64,000 nt of DNA from assembly GCA_030824555.1 (NCBI GenBank), contig JAVBXK010000054.1, forward strand, positions 1 through 64,000. The letters run 5' to 3'. The notes beneath the pieces were generated by a model, which made no database searches, was not told the DNA's origin, and was given only the letters and a program-made list of their open reading frames with translations. The DNA comes from a bacterium (lineage in GTDB: Bacteria; Pseudomonadota; Gammaproteobacteria; Burkholderiales; Burkholderiaceae_C). The position numbers and the translations under genes were made by a program. Of the stretch, positions 48,887 to 56,895 are shown one piece after another. Every line of letters begins with the position of its first letter. The first letter of the stretch is position 1.

Positions 48887-49404
48887 CAAAGCTTGAAGTG
48901 CACCCGCAGCTCTTCCAGCCGGGTGGCCCCCACCGGGGTGGTGCGCAGGGTTTTCATTTCGCGCTTGAAACCGGCTGCGTCGAAGAAGTTCAACGCGCGG
49001 TCATTGCGGGCATACACCCAGGCGGTGACTTCGTTGAAGCCTTCATCCTCGCAAGCGTCGCGTGCAGCGTCCCACAGCGCCAGCCCGGCACCGGTGCCCA
49101 GCACCTCGGGGGCCACGTACAGGGCCCACAGCTCACCGGTGGTCGATTTGGTTTTGGGATCGCGCGAACGGTCAAACGCCACAAACCCCACCATCTTGCC
49201 GGCTTCGTCGGTGGCCACCAACACTTGCGGCTCGGCGTACTCGATCGCCTCGCGCCACATGGCCTGGCGTTTGTCCACAGACAGGTTTTTCAAGTCCTCA
49301 GGGTCCATGAGATCGGCGTAGGCGTGTTGCCAGGCGTTGACATGAAGTTCTGCGATGGCTTTGGCATCGCGCAGGGAAGCAGGTTTGATTGCGTAGGAAG
49401 ACAT
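48886..49404 (-). CDS. GNAT-family N-acetyltransferase
   Basis: 172 aa from MSSYAIKPASLRDAKAIAEL. The acetyl-CoA binding motif appears as ALYVAPEVLGTGAGLALWDAA (about 98-118; G-x-G-x-G/A variant), and NDRALNFFDAAGFKRE near 140 is the typical C-terminal strand-helix. The substrate cannot be told. It stands alone, convergent to the hypothetical gene and divergent from the FecR-like gene. Confidence 0.85.
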   Translation of the reverse strand: MSSYAIKPASLRDAKAIAELHVNAWQHAYADLMDPEDLKNLSVDKRQAMWREAIEYAEPQVLVATDEAGKMVGFVAFDRSRDPKTKSTTGELWALYVAPEVLGTGAGLALWDAARDACEDEGFNEVTAWVYARNDRALNFFDAAGFKREMKTLRTTPVGATRLEELRVHFKL

Positions 49405-49549
49405 ACAGGCTGGAAAGCGACCGTCAAAAAGGGCGGTATTGTGCCCCGAGTACAAACCCGGATGAAACCCACGCCGCGCACAGTGTCACTTATCATTCAG
49501 GCGCTTTGTGTGGCCGTCTGCGCCACCGCACCCGATCCGGAGAACCGTT

Positions 49550-50011
49550 GTGACACGACACCGCATGATTTCCCCCGCATGGACCCTGGTGCTCTGCGCC
49601 ACGCTGACCCTGCCAGCCCTGGGCCACGCCGCCAACGAGCGCAGCGGCGTGTTCAAAAATCTGGAAGGCGAAGTGACCGTGGTTCGCGCCGGTCAAAGCT
49701 TGCCAGTGGTGTCCGGTGGTGGCCTGATGGAGGGTGACCGTGTGGTCACCGGCCCGAAAGGTGCCGCAGCCGTCACGCTGAAAGACGGCACGGTGGTGAG
49801 CGTGGGGCCCAACTCCAGCCTGGACCTGACTCACTATGTGTTTGACCCGACCAGCCAGAACGGCAGCCTGCTGCTCAACCTGATCCAGGGCACGGTGCGC
49901 ATGGTCACCGGCATCATGGGCAAGACCAACCCGGACCTGATCAAACTGACCACGCCCACATCGGTGGTCGGGGTGAGGGGCACCGACTTCATCGTGGAGG
50001 CGACCCAGTGA
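49550..50011 (+). CDS. FecR-domain periplasmic protein
   Basis: 153 aa with GTG start 5 nt after GGAGAA. Signal peptide (WTLVLCATLTLPALGHA), then a FecR-type domain: LEGEVTVVRAGQSLPV, GDRVVTGPKGAAAVTLKDGT, and TTPTSVVGVRGTDFIVE. Such proteins without the anti-sigma helix are surface or periplasmic proteins often encoded with an OmpA-like lipoprotein and a CHASE2 protein. It overlaps the OmpA gene by 4 nt; the CHASE2 gene is absent here. Confidence 0.85.
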   Translation: MTRHRMISPAWTLVLCATLTLPALGHAANERSGVFKNLEGEVTVVRAGQSLPVVSGGGLMEGDRVVTGPKGAAAVTLKDGTVVSVGPNSSLDLTHYVFDPTSQNGSLLLNLIQGTVRMVTGIMGKTNPDLIKLTTPTSVVGVRGTDFIVEATQ

Positions 50012-50661
50012 GTCGCCACCCGCGCATCCGCTGTCCCCTGTCGGCTCTGGCAGCACTGGCTGTGGCCAGCCTGATGCTGGCGGGTTGTGCAGCCCCCCCA
50101 CCGCAGCCCGCGCCCCCCAAAGTCAGCGTGGTGCTGTTGCCACAGCGTGATGCAGCAGGTGTGCCATTGAAAACCGCTGTGAGCGTGACCGCCGGTGCGC
50201 AGGCACTGCTGCTTGACCAACCCTTTGCACTGGCCGAAACCGACCACAAGGGCCAGCTGGCCCAGCGCATGGCCACGGCAGACGAAATACAGGCCCGCTA
50301 TGCCGACGTGCTGAAGATGCAGCCACCGTCGCAAGAAGTGGTGGTGCTGACCTTCCTGCCAGGCAAGTCGCAGCTCACCCCCGAGTCTGCGCAGCAACTG
50401 CCCGAGCTCATCCAGCGCGCCAAGGCACGTGCAGGCGGGGAAATACTGGTGGTGGGCCACACCGACCGCGTGGGCAGCCGTGATGCCAACGACAAGTTGT
50501 CATTGCAGCGTGCAGAGGCCATCGTCAACCTGCTGAAAGCACAGGGCTTCCCCGAAGACCTGATGAACGCCATTGGCCGGGGGGAGCGCGAGCCGGTGGT
50601 GCCCACCGAAGACGAGGTGGCCGAGCCCCGCAACCGCCGTGCCGAAATCATCATCCGATAA
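50008..50661 (+). CDS. OmpA-like peptidoglycan-binding lipoprotein
   Basis: 217 aa; GTG start in a GTGA overlap with the FecR-domain gene. Signal peptide with lipobox LAGC (SLMLAGCAAPPP). After a linker, the C-terminal OmpA domain (about 105-215) has VVLTFLPGKSQLTPE, ILVVGHTDRVGSRDANDKLS and the final EPRNRRAEIIIR, residues that bind meso-diaminopimelate. It anchors the outer membrane to peptidoglycan. pfkA follows after 15 bp. Confidence 0.88.
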   Translation: MSRHPRIRCPLSALAALAVASLMLAGCAAPPPQPAPPKVSVVLLPQRDAAGVPLKTAVSVTAGAQALLLDQPFALAETDHKGQLAQRMATADEIQARYADVLKMQPPSQEVVVLTFLPGKSQLTPESAQQLPELIQRAKARAGGEILVVGHTDRVGSRDANDKLSLQRAEAIVNLLKAQGFPEDLMNAIGRGEREPVVPTEDEVAEPRNRRAEIIIR

Positions 50662-50676
50662 CACCCACCCATAGCC

Positions 50677-51771
50677 ATGAACAAGCCACAACAACGTGTC
50701 GGACTGCTGACGGGCGGGGGCGACTGCCCGGGGCTGAACGCCGTGATCCGCGCCGTGACCCAATGCCTGATCCGCCAGTGCAATGCCGAAGTCATCGGCA
50801 TTCAGGACGGTTTTGCAGGCTTGATGGAGTCGCGCACGGTGCCGCTGTCGTGGGAACGCGTTGACGACCTGCTGGCCCTTGGCGGCACGGTGCTGGGCAC
50901 CACCAACCGGCTCAACCCGCTGGATACCCCGGACGGGGTGGCCCGTGCCATGCACAACGCACATGCGCTGGGACTCGATGCGCTGGTGGCCATTGGCGGC
51001 GACGGCACACTGACCATCGCGCACGCGCTGTCTCAGCAGGGTATGCAAGTGGTGGGTGTACCCAAGACCATTGACAACGACATCGAAGGCTGCGAGCGCA
51101 GCTTCGGCTTCGACACCGCCGTGGCCACCGTGACCGATGCACTGGAGCGTGTGCAGACCACTGGTCAGAGCCATGGCCGCATCATGATCCTGGAAACCAT
51201 GGGTCGGCACGCTGGCTGGATCGCGCTGGAGGCTGGCATTGCGGGCGCAGCAGACATCATCCTGTTGCCCGAAATCGACCACGACATGGCTGCACTGGCC
51301 AGCGTGTGCCGCGAGCGCGAAGCGCGGCACGATTTCACCCTGATCTGCATGGGCGAAGGGGCCAAGGCTGTGGACGGCGGCATCACCTACGACACCCCTG
51401 CCCCGGGCGACTCGGGCAAACCGCGCCTGGGCGGTGCTGCCATGGCGCTGCGCGACCGCCTGCAACCGCTGGTGCAAAGTGAAATCAGGGCCACCGTGCT
51501 GGGCCATGTGCAGCGCGGTGGCAGCCCCACACCGTTTGACCGTGTGCTGGCCACCCGGTATGGCGTGCATGCGGCCAACCTGGTGGCGCAAGGCGAGTTC
51601 GGCCAACTGGTCACGTTGCGTGACGGCAAGCTGGCCAGCATCGGGCTGGACCGCGTGGCATCGCAAACCCGGCGCATCCAGGCCAACGATCCGCTGCTGC
51701 TCACCGCGCGTCAGCTGGGCGTGCACTTCGGCGAAGCCCAACCGCCGACCACACCTGGCTGCAGCTGCTGA
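50677..51771 (+). CDS. pfkA: 6-phosphofructokinase
   Basis: 364 aa, PfkA family. LLTGGGDCPGLNAVIR at the N-terminus, AIGGDGTL (Gly at the position equal to E. coli Gly104, favouring ATP), PKTIDNDI (Lys at the position of E. coli Gly124, as in PPi and group III enzymes), MGRHAGWIAL, and LGHVQRGGSPTPFDR. The Gly/Lys combination is known in ATP-dependent actinobacterial PFKs, so ATP is the likelier donor, with PPi not excluded. Few Comamonadaceae carry this gene. It follows the OmpA-like gene after 15 bp and precedes a PNPOx-like gene by 2 bp. Confidence 0.9.
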   Translation: MNKPQQRVGLLTGGGDCPGLNAVIRAVTQCLIRQCNAEVIGIQDGFAGLMESRTVPLSWERVDDLLALGGTVLGTTNRLNPLDTPDGVARAMHNAHALGLDALVAIGGDGTLTIAHALSQQGMQVVGVPKTIDNDIEGCERSFGFDTAVATVTDALERVQTTGQSHGRIMILETMGRHAGWIALEAGIAGAADIILLPEIDHDMAALASVCREREARHDFTLICMGEGAKAVDGGITYDTPAPGDSGKPRLGGAAMALRDRLQPLVQSEIRATVLGHVQRGGSPTPFDRVLATRYGVHAANLVAQGEFGQLVTLRDGKLASIGLDRVASQTRRIQANDPLLLTARQLGVHFGEAQPPTTPGCSC

Positions 51772-51773
51772 CC

Positions 51774-52277
51774 ATGCCGCAACCTTCTGACACCCCGGCG
51801 CACGAAAGCCGCCTGGCCCGTGCGCTGCGCGAGTTGCTGGTGCAAAGGCGGGTGGCATCGCTGGCCACCGTACAGGCTGACGGCACACCATTCGTGTCGA
51901 TGGTGCCCTACGCCATCGAGCCCACCCAGGGGCTGCTGGTGCTGCATGTCAGCGGCCTGGCTGCGCACACCGACAACATGGCACGCCAGCCGCTGACGGC
52001 CTGTCTGGTCACTGCACCCGAGGTGGAAGGTGAACCCGTTCATGCGCTGCCACGGGTCACGCTGCACACGCGGGCCGAAACACTTCCGCCCGACCACCCT
52101 GCATGGGGCCCGTGCCGGGCAGCCTACCTGGGCCGGTTTCCCGAAGTCGAACCGATGACCGCCCTGCCCGATTTCCGCTTCGTTGCGCTCCACGTTTTGT
52201 CGGCACGCCAGGTGGCTGGCTTCGGCGCGGCACGGTCCGTGGATGCCGATGAGCTCCGACTGGCCTTGCAGCGCTGA
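51774..52277 (+). CDS. Pyridoxamine 5'-phosphate oxidase-like protein
   Basis: 167 aa, split-barrel flavin-binding fold. RALRELLVQRRVASLATVQADGTPFVSMVPYA (two adjoining blocks) and LHVSGLAAHTDNMARQP are typical of the HugZ/PNPOx-like group, which includes heme-degrading and uncharacterised FMN proteins. The C-terminus is shorter than HugZ (no DUF2470 domain). The start is 2 bp after pfkA; it overlaps the pseudouridine synthase frame by 29 bp. Confidence 0.8.
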   Translation: MPQPSDTPAHESRLARALRELLVQRRVASLATVQADGTPFVSMVPYAIEPTQGLLVLHVSGLAAHTDNMARQPLTACLVTAPEVEGEPVHALPRVTLHTRAETLPPDHPAWGPCRAAYLGRFPEVEPMTALPDFRFVALHVLSARQVAGFGAARSVDADELRLALQR

Positions 52278-52971
52278 GGGCTTGCAGGCCCAGGGCATCG
52301 GCGTGGTCTGGGTGGACGAGCACCTGGTCGTGCTCGACAAACCAGCAGGCATGCTGTCCGTGCCCGGCAAAGGCCCAGAAGGTGCTGACTGCCTGAGCGC
52401 CCGCGTGCAGGCCGTCTGGCCCGATGCGCTGGTGGTGCACCGGCTCGACATGGCCACCAGCGGCCTGATCATCATGGCGCGCGGCATTGCCATGCAGCGG
52501 GCATTGAGCATCGCCTTCGCGCAGCGACAGACAGTCAAACGCTATGAGGCCGTCGTGGCGGGTCACCTGCCGGACGCCACCACCGTCACGACAACAACCG
52601 CCACCACCGGTGAGGCAGATGCCGACGGCTGGCACACCATTGACTTGCCACTCACCGTGGACTGGCCCAACCGCCCCCGCAGCAAGGTGTGCCACACCAC
52701 AGGCAAGCCCAGCGTCACACGCTGGCGCGTGCTGGGCGCTGACGCACAAACCGGGCACACCCGCCTGGCACTGGAGCCGGTCACGGGCCGCACGCACCAG
52801 CTGCGCGTGCACCTGATGGCGCTGGGCCACCCCATTCTGGGTGACATGCTGTATGCCAGCGACGAGGCTTTGAACGCCGCCCCCCGGTTGTTGCTGCATG
52901 CCACCGACCTGAGCCTGCACCACCCTGCCACCGGCCAATTCATGCGGTGGCACAGCGCCGCTGTGTTCTGA
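52249..52971 (+). CDS. RluA-family pseudouridine synthase
   Basis: 240 aa. The catalytic Asp67 lies in HRLDMATSGL; LVVLDKPAGMLSVPG and the C-terminal GRTHQLRVHLMALGHPILGD complete the family pattern. No S4 domain. It modifies rRNA or tRNA uridines; the exact target (RluA or TruC type) cannot be fixed. An alternative ATG lies two codons upstream; longer frames lie inside the previous gene. A threonine-rich insert (VTTTTATTGE) near residue 110 is unusual. Confidence 0.88.
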   Translation: MSSDWPCSAEGLQAQGIGVVWVDEHLVVLDKPAGMLSVPGKGPEGADCLSARVQAVWPDALVVHRLDMATSGLIIMARGIAMQRALSIAFAQRQTVKRYEAVVAGHLPDATTVTTTTATTGEADADGWHTIDLPLTVDWPNRPRSKVCHTTGKPSVTRWRVLGADAQTGHTRLALEPVTGRTHQLRVHLMALGHPILGDMLYASDEALNAAPRLLLHATDLSLHHPATGQFMRWHSAAVF

Positions 52972-53093
52972 GCGCGCCGGTGTTTTGTCATGCGCGCATG
53001 CGTGCGCCAGCCCATTTCGAGGCGTGTCAGGCAACAGATGGAAATTGAATTCATAATTACCAATCCCCCTCAACCCAATCGGAGACATCCCCC

Positions 53094-54278
53094 ATGAGCA
53101 GAGAAGTTGTTGTTGTCAGCGGCGTCCGTACCGCCATCGGTACCTACGGTGGCAGCCTGAAAGACACCCCCCCCACCGAACTGGCCGCACTGGTCGTGCG
53201 CGAATCGCTGGCACGCGCTGGTGTGGAAGGCAAGGACGTGGGTCATGTGGTGTTCGGCCATGTGGTCAACACCGAACCCAAGGACATGTACCTGAGCCGT
53301 GTGGCAGCCGTCAACGGTGGCTGCGCTGAAGGCACGCCCGCTTTCAACGTCAACCGCCTGTGCGGCTCGGGCCTGCAAGCCATCGTGTCGGCCAGCCAGA
53401 GCATTCTGCTGGGCGACACCGACATCGCCATCGGTGGCGGTGCCGAAAACATGAGCCGTGGCCCCTACGCATCCCTGACCGCCCGCTGGGGTGCGCGCAT
53501 GGGTGACGTGAAGATGGTTGACATGGTGGTGGGCGCGTTGCACGACCCCTTCCACACCATCCACATGGGTGTGACCGCCGAAAACGTGGCTGCCAAATTC
53601 GGCATCACCCGTGACATGCAGGATGCCCTGGCCGTTGAAAGCCACAACCGCGCGCAGCGTGCCATTGAAGCCGGGCTGTTCAACGACCAGATCGTGCCCG
53701 TCATGCTCAAGAGCAAAAAAGGCGAAGTGGCCTACGCCACCGACGAACACTATCGCCCCAACTGCGTATTGGCCGACATGGCCAAACTGAAGCCTGTGTT
53801 CGTCAAAGAAAACGGCACCGTTACCGCTGGCAACGCTTCGGGCATCAACGACGCGGCTGCGGCCGTGGTGCTGATGGAAGGCCAGACCGCCCAGGCCCGT
53901 GGCCTGAAGCCGCTGGCCCGCCTGGTGGGTTATGCCCACACCGGCCTGGACCCCAAGATCATGGGCGTGGGCCCCATCTCTGCCACGCAAGCCGTGCTGA
54001 AGAAAACCGGCCTGACCGTGAACGACCTGGACGTGATCGAGGCCAACGAAGCCTTTGCCGCCCAAGCCTGCGCCGTGACGCGCGAGTTGGGCCTGGACCC
54101 CGCCAAGGTCAACCCCAACGGTTCCGGCATTTCCCTGGGTCACCCCATCGGTGCCACGGGCGCGCTCATCACCGTGAAAGCGCTGTATGAACTGCAACGC
54201 GTCCAGGGCCGTTACGCCTTGGTCACCATGTGCATTGGCGGCGGCCAGGGCATTGCCGCCATTTTTGAGCGCATGTAA
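53094..54278 (+). CDS. bktB: Beta-ketothiolase / acetyl-CoA acetyltransferase
   Basis: 394 aa. Catalytic Cys90 (NRLCGSGLQ), His near 350 (GHPIGATG) and Cys380 (MCIGGGQGI) match the positions in Cupriavidus BktB, and long stretches resemble that enzyme as I know it (for example [15 protein letters not shown]). It condenses acyl-CoAs for polyhydroxyalkanoate or breaks down beta-ketoacyl-CoA. GGAGA lies 9 nt before the ATG. No phaC or phaB in the window. A repeat-derived terminator follows. Confidence 0.93.
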   Translation: MSREVVVVSGVRTAIGTYGGSLKDTPPTELAALVVRESLARAGVEGKDVGHVVFGHVVNTEPKDMYLSRVAAVNGGCAEGTPAFNVNRLCGSGLQAIVSASQSILLGDTDIAIGGGAENMSRGPYASLTARWGARMGDVKMVDMVVGALHDPFHTIHMGVTAENVAAKFGITRDMQDALAVESHNRAQRAIEAGLFNDQIVPVMLKSKKGEVAYATDEHYRPNCVLADMAKLKPVFVKENGTVTAGNASGINDAAAAVVLMEGQTAQARGLKPLARLVGYAHTGLDPKIMGVGPISATQAVLKKTGLTVNDLDVIEANEAFAAQACAVTRELGLDPAKVNPNGSGISLGHPIGATGALITVKALYELQRVQGRYALVTMCIGGGQGIAAIFERM

Positions 54279-54295
54279 CCCTCAAAATTCCTTAA

Positions 54296-54342
54296 AACAT
54301 AGCACCTGTCGCTTATGAATAAAGCGACAGGTGCTTTTTTTA
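54296..54342 (+). repeat. Dispersed repeat copy H
   Basis: AACATAGCACCTGTCGCTTA, TGAATAAAGCGACAGG, TGCTTTTTTTATGG. It matches the consensus CATAGC - GCTTATxxATAAAGCG - T run, but its arms are perfectly complementary, so it also forms the bktB terminator. Confidence 0.55.
54301..54341 (+). terminator. Terminator after bktB
   Basis: 14-bp perfect hairpin AGCACCTGTCGCTT/AAGCGACAGGTGCT, followed by seven T. It is built from a dispersed repeat copy. Confidence 0.85.
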
Positions 54343-54388
54343 TGGTGAATTTTCATCCTATCACCCGCCTCCCCACTCCCACGCCCCG

Positions 54389-55144
54389 TCAGGGTGTGGC
54401 GAGTTCGTCCTGAAACCCCCCGGCCCGCAGGGTGATCACCAGCGTGTCGCGCCAGCCCAGCGCATCGGCCTCTGTCGGCTGAATGGGCGTGCTTTCGTGG
54501 ATGACCTTCTCGTCATCGAGCAACAGCAGTGACCATGGCTGCGCGAGTGTGAACCGCTGACCCATGGGGCCATTGGCCTCGAACACCCGGCTTTCGCCAC
54601 CTTTGATGCCGTGGCGCCCCACCATGAACACAGCCACGAAGTCGACACCGTCACGGTGAGCCCCTTCTGGCGTCGGGCGTCCGATGCCACCTGCTGTGTC
54701 AATGCGGAACATGTGTGCTTCGACAAACCATGGCTGTGCGCCCTTCAGCGCCGATGCCAGGCCACCCAGCGACAGCAACAGCTGCGACCAGCCCGCGCTG
54801 TTCACGCATGCTGGCAGCAATTCGCCAAACCAGCGCTCCATCCCGCCATGCAAGGCGTTGTAGGCCAGCGGCTGCCAGTGTGCGCGGTGTGGCACCTGAC
54901 GGACCGCACCGCCTTCCACCACGAACGACCCGTGGCGCCGCTTGCGGTAGCGCCCGCCGTCTTTCAGGAATTCATCGGGTGGCAAATCGGCCCAGAAGGG
55001 CGCCAGATCGGCCAGCTGATGGGCCGCAACACCCAGCAACTGACACGTATCCTCAGCGCTGATCACGGCAAAACCCTGTTCGCGCAGGGTGGATTGCACG
55101 GCAGCGTGCGGTGTCAAGGGTGGCTGGCAATTGGCTTGGGGCAT
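54389..55144 (-). CDS. 2OG-Fe(II) dioxygenase family protein
   Basis: 251 aa from MPQANCQPPLTPHAAVQSTL; an ATG 13 codons upstream is also possible. The HxD...H iron motif is visible as AHRDGVDFVAVFMVG and, about 60 residues on, KVIHESTPI. It belongs to the group that contains amino acid hydroxylases and BsmA-like biofilm stress proteins (PF10014 type). The substrate is unknown. It is a single gene, convergent with bktB and divergent from the hemerythrin gene. Confidence 0.82.
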   Translation of the reverse strand: MPQANCQPPLTPHAAVQSTLREQGFAVISAEDTCQLLGVAAHQLADLAPFWADLPPDEFLKDGGRYRKRRHGSFVVEGGAVRQVPHRAHWQPLAYNALHGGMERWFGELLPACVNSAGWSQLLLSLGGLASALKGAQPWFVEAHMFRIDTAGGIGRPTPEGAHRDGVDFVAVFMVGRHGIKGGESRVFEANGPMGQRFTLAQPWSLLLLDDEKVIHESTPIQPTEADALGWRDTLVITLRAGGFQDELATP

Positions 55145-55371
55145 GTGCGGGCTTTCGATGCAAACAAGGGCGAGTGGCACCACAGCGGTGCGTGGCTGCC
55201 AAGTCTAAGCCCGTCTTTTGGCTTGCCTCGCCATGGTGGCCCCCGTGCAGCGGGGTCAGGTGGCCACCATCGAACAGAAATCTGTCCTGGATCAAGGTCG
55301 CGCGTCGGGGACGGTGGCACATTGCCCACCGGGCTGCCGAATGTGCAGCTTGGCTTTCACAGGAGATTCAC

Positions 55372-55791
55372 ATGGCTTTGCTCACATGGTCAGACACCCT
55401 GACACTGGGTTACCCGCCGATGGACGATCTGCACAAGCAGTTCGTTGAACGGCTGACCGTCGTTGATGCGTGCGCCAACGCAGAGCTGCCAGGCGCGTGG
55501 TCAGCACTGATTGACTGTACCCAGAGCCTGTTCGAGCGCGAAAACAACTGGATGGCCACGACCCATTTTTCTTCGGCCGAGAACCACACCATTCAGCACA
55601 AAGTGGTGTTGAACGTCATGCGCGAAGGCCTGGCACAGGCACGGTCGGGCCAAGACGTGGAGGTGCGCAAAATGGCCGCCGAATTGGCCTGCTGGTTTGC
55701 CAAGCACATCCAGTCACTGGATGCTGCGCTGGCCCTTCACATGAAAAGCAGCGGCCTGACGGGCGACGCCACCCCTACCGTGATGCATTGA
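55372..55791 (+). CDS. Hemerythrin-like protein
   Basis: 139 aa from MALLTWSDTLTLGYPPMDDL, with AGGAG 6 nt before the ATG. Four-helix hemerythrin fold; expected di-iron ligands His21, Glu57, His72, His76, His112 and Asp117 are visible. The His that normally precedes Phe in helix B (HF..E) is Leu53 here (QSLFEREN), so one iron ligand is missing. It may bind O2 weakly, bind one iron, or be a diverged sensor. Upstream in-frame starts lack support. Confidence 0.82.
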   Translation: MALLTWSDTLTLGYPPMDDLHKQFVERLTVVDACANAELPGAWSALIDCTQSLFERENNWMATTHFSSAENHTIQHKVVLNVMREGLAQARSGQDVEVRKMAAELACWFAKHIQSLDAALALHMKSSGLTGDATPTVMH

Positions 55792-55912
55792 CCGCGTCGG
55801 GGCACCCAGTGCCCCGCCCCATGGCGGCACAAGCCGTCGACAGGGAAAACCACAATGGCTCTCACGCAGGGCAAGCCTATATTCGAATGAATATTCATCA
55901 AGGAGAAGTGGC

Positions 55913-56830
55913 TTGACCTCCAGCGTGCAGACCGGCCCCGTTGCAACCGACCCCATCGTTACCCCATTCGCCACACCTGGCACAGCACAACAAGCCACCA
56001 CCGCCCAGCCTGATCCCACCGCCGAAACGGATGGCTACCAACCCTATGTCGAGCCCGAGCGGTCGTCCATCCTCAGCCTGAAGCTGGCCGATTTATCGGT
56101 GGCAGACCCGTTCACCTGGGTGAAGAAGGGCTGGCACGATTTCACCCGGCACCCCAAACCCGGCCTCTTTTACGGCTTTGCCTTTTTTGCCATGGGGCAC
56201 GCGCTGTGGGCGGTGTTCAAGACGGCCCCAGCCTACGTGCTGGCGCTCAGCGCCGGATTTTTATTGATGGGGCCGTTCCTGTGCCTGGGCCTGTACCACG
56301 CCAGCCGCTGCATGGAGCGCGGCGTGCGACCGTCTTTGCGCGAGTCGCTGCTGATCTGGATGCCCACCAAAGGTGCCATGGGCATCTTCGCCGGGGTGTT
56401 GCTGATCCTTGAGATGCTGTGGGGGCGGGCCTCGCTCATCGTGTTTGCCGTGACGTTCAACTCTGTGCCATCGGCAGACAACACCCTGACCCAACTGCTG
56501 GACCCCGAAAACATCGGTTTTCTGCTGACCTACACCGTGGTGGGCGGCGCGTTTGCCGGGCTGATTTTCATTGCCAGCGTCATTGCCATCCCCATGATCA
56601 TGGACAGGCAGGTGGACGCCGTGTCCGCCGGGCTGACCAGCATCCGCGCCTGCGTGCAAAACCCTGGGGTGATGCTGCTGTGGGGTGCCCTGATCACCAC
56701 CCTGATCGGGCTGAGCATGCTGCCCTACTTCGTGGGCCTGCTGGTGGCGGGGCCGGTGATCGGGCATGCCACGTGGCACGCCTACCGGGCCATCGTGCCC
56801 GCTGACATCTCTGGCAGCACCCACAGCTGA
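55913..56830 (+). CDS. DUF2189 / BPSS1780-family membrane protein
   Basis: 305 aa. TTG start with AAGGAG at 7-nt spacing, the best ribosome site in the region. A disordered, Thr/Pro-rich N-terminus of about 60 residues precedes a hydrophobic core with roughly six membrane segments in three groups (about 90-135, 150-180, 205-285). RHPKPGLFYGFAFFAMGHAL and FLLMGPFLCLGLYHASRCME are typical of the DUF2189 family. Function unknown; inner membrane. Confidence 0.8.
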   Translation: MTSSVQTGPVATDPIVTPFATPGTAQQATTAQPDPTAETDGYQPYVEPERSSILSLKLADLSVADPFTWVKKGWHDFTRHPKPGLFYGFAFFAMGHALWAVFKTAPAYVLALSAGFLLMGPFLCLGLYHASRCMERGVRPSLRESLLIWMPTKGAMGIFAGVLLILEMLWGRASLIVFAVTFNSVPSADNTLTQLLDPENIGFLLTYTVVGGAFAGLIFIASVIAIPMIMDRQVDAVSAGLTSIRACVQNPGVMLLWGALITTLIGLSMLPYFVGLLVAGPVIGHATWHAYRAIVPADISGSTHS

Positions 56831-56837
56831 AATTTTG

Positions 56838-56895
56838 AATAAAAACGTGCTGTAGCTCTTTATATAAAAGCAGCTACAGCTATCAATTTTTATTT
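56838..56895 (-). repeat. Dispersed repeat copy I
   Basis: Minus strand: AATTGATAGCTGTAGCTGCT, TTTATATAAAGAGCTACAGC, ACGTTTTTATTC. Its TTGA edge supplies the stop codon of the acyl-CoA ligase. It fills the gap between two convergent genes and can form a hairpin. Confidence 0.6.
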
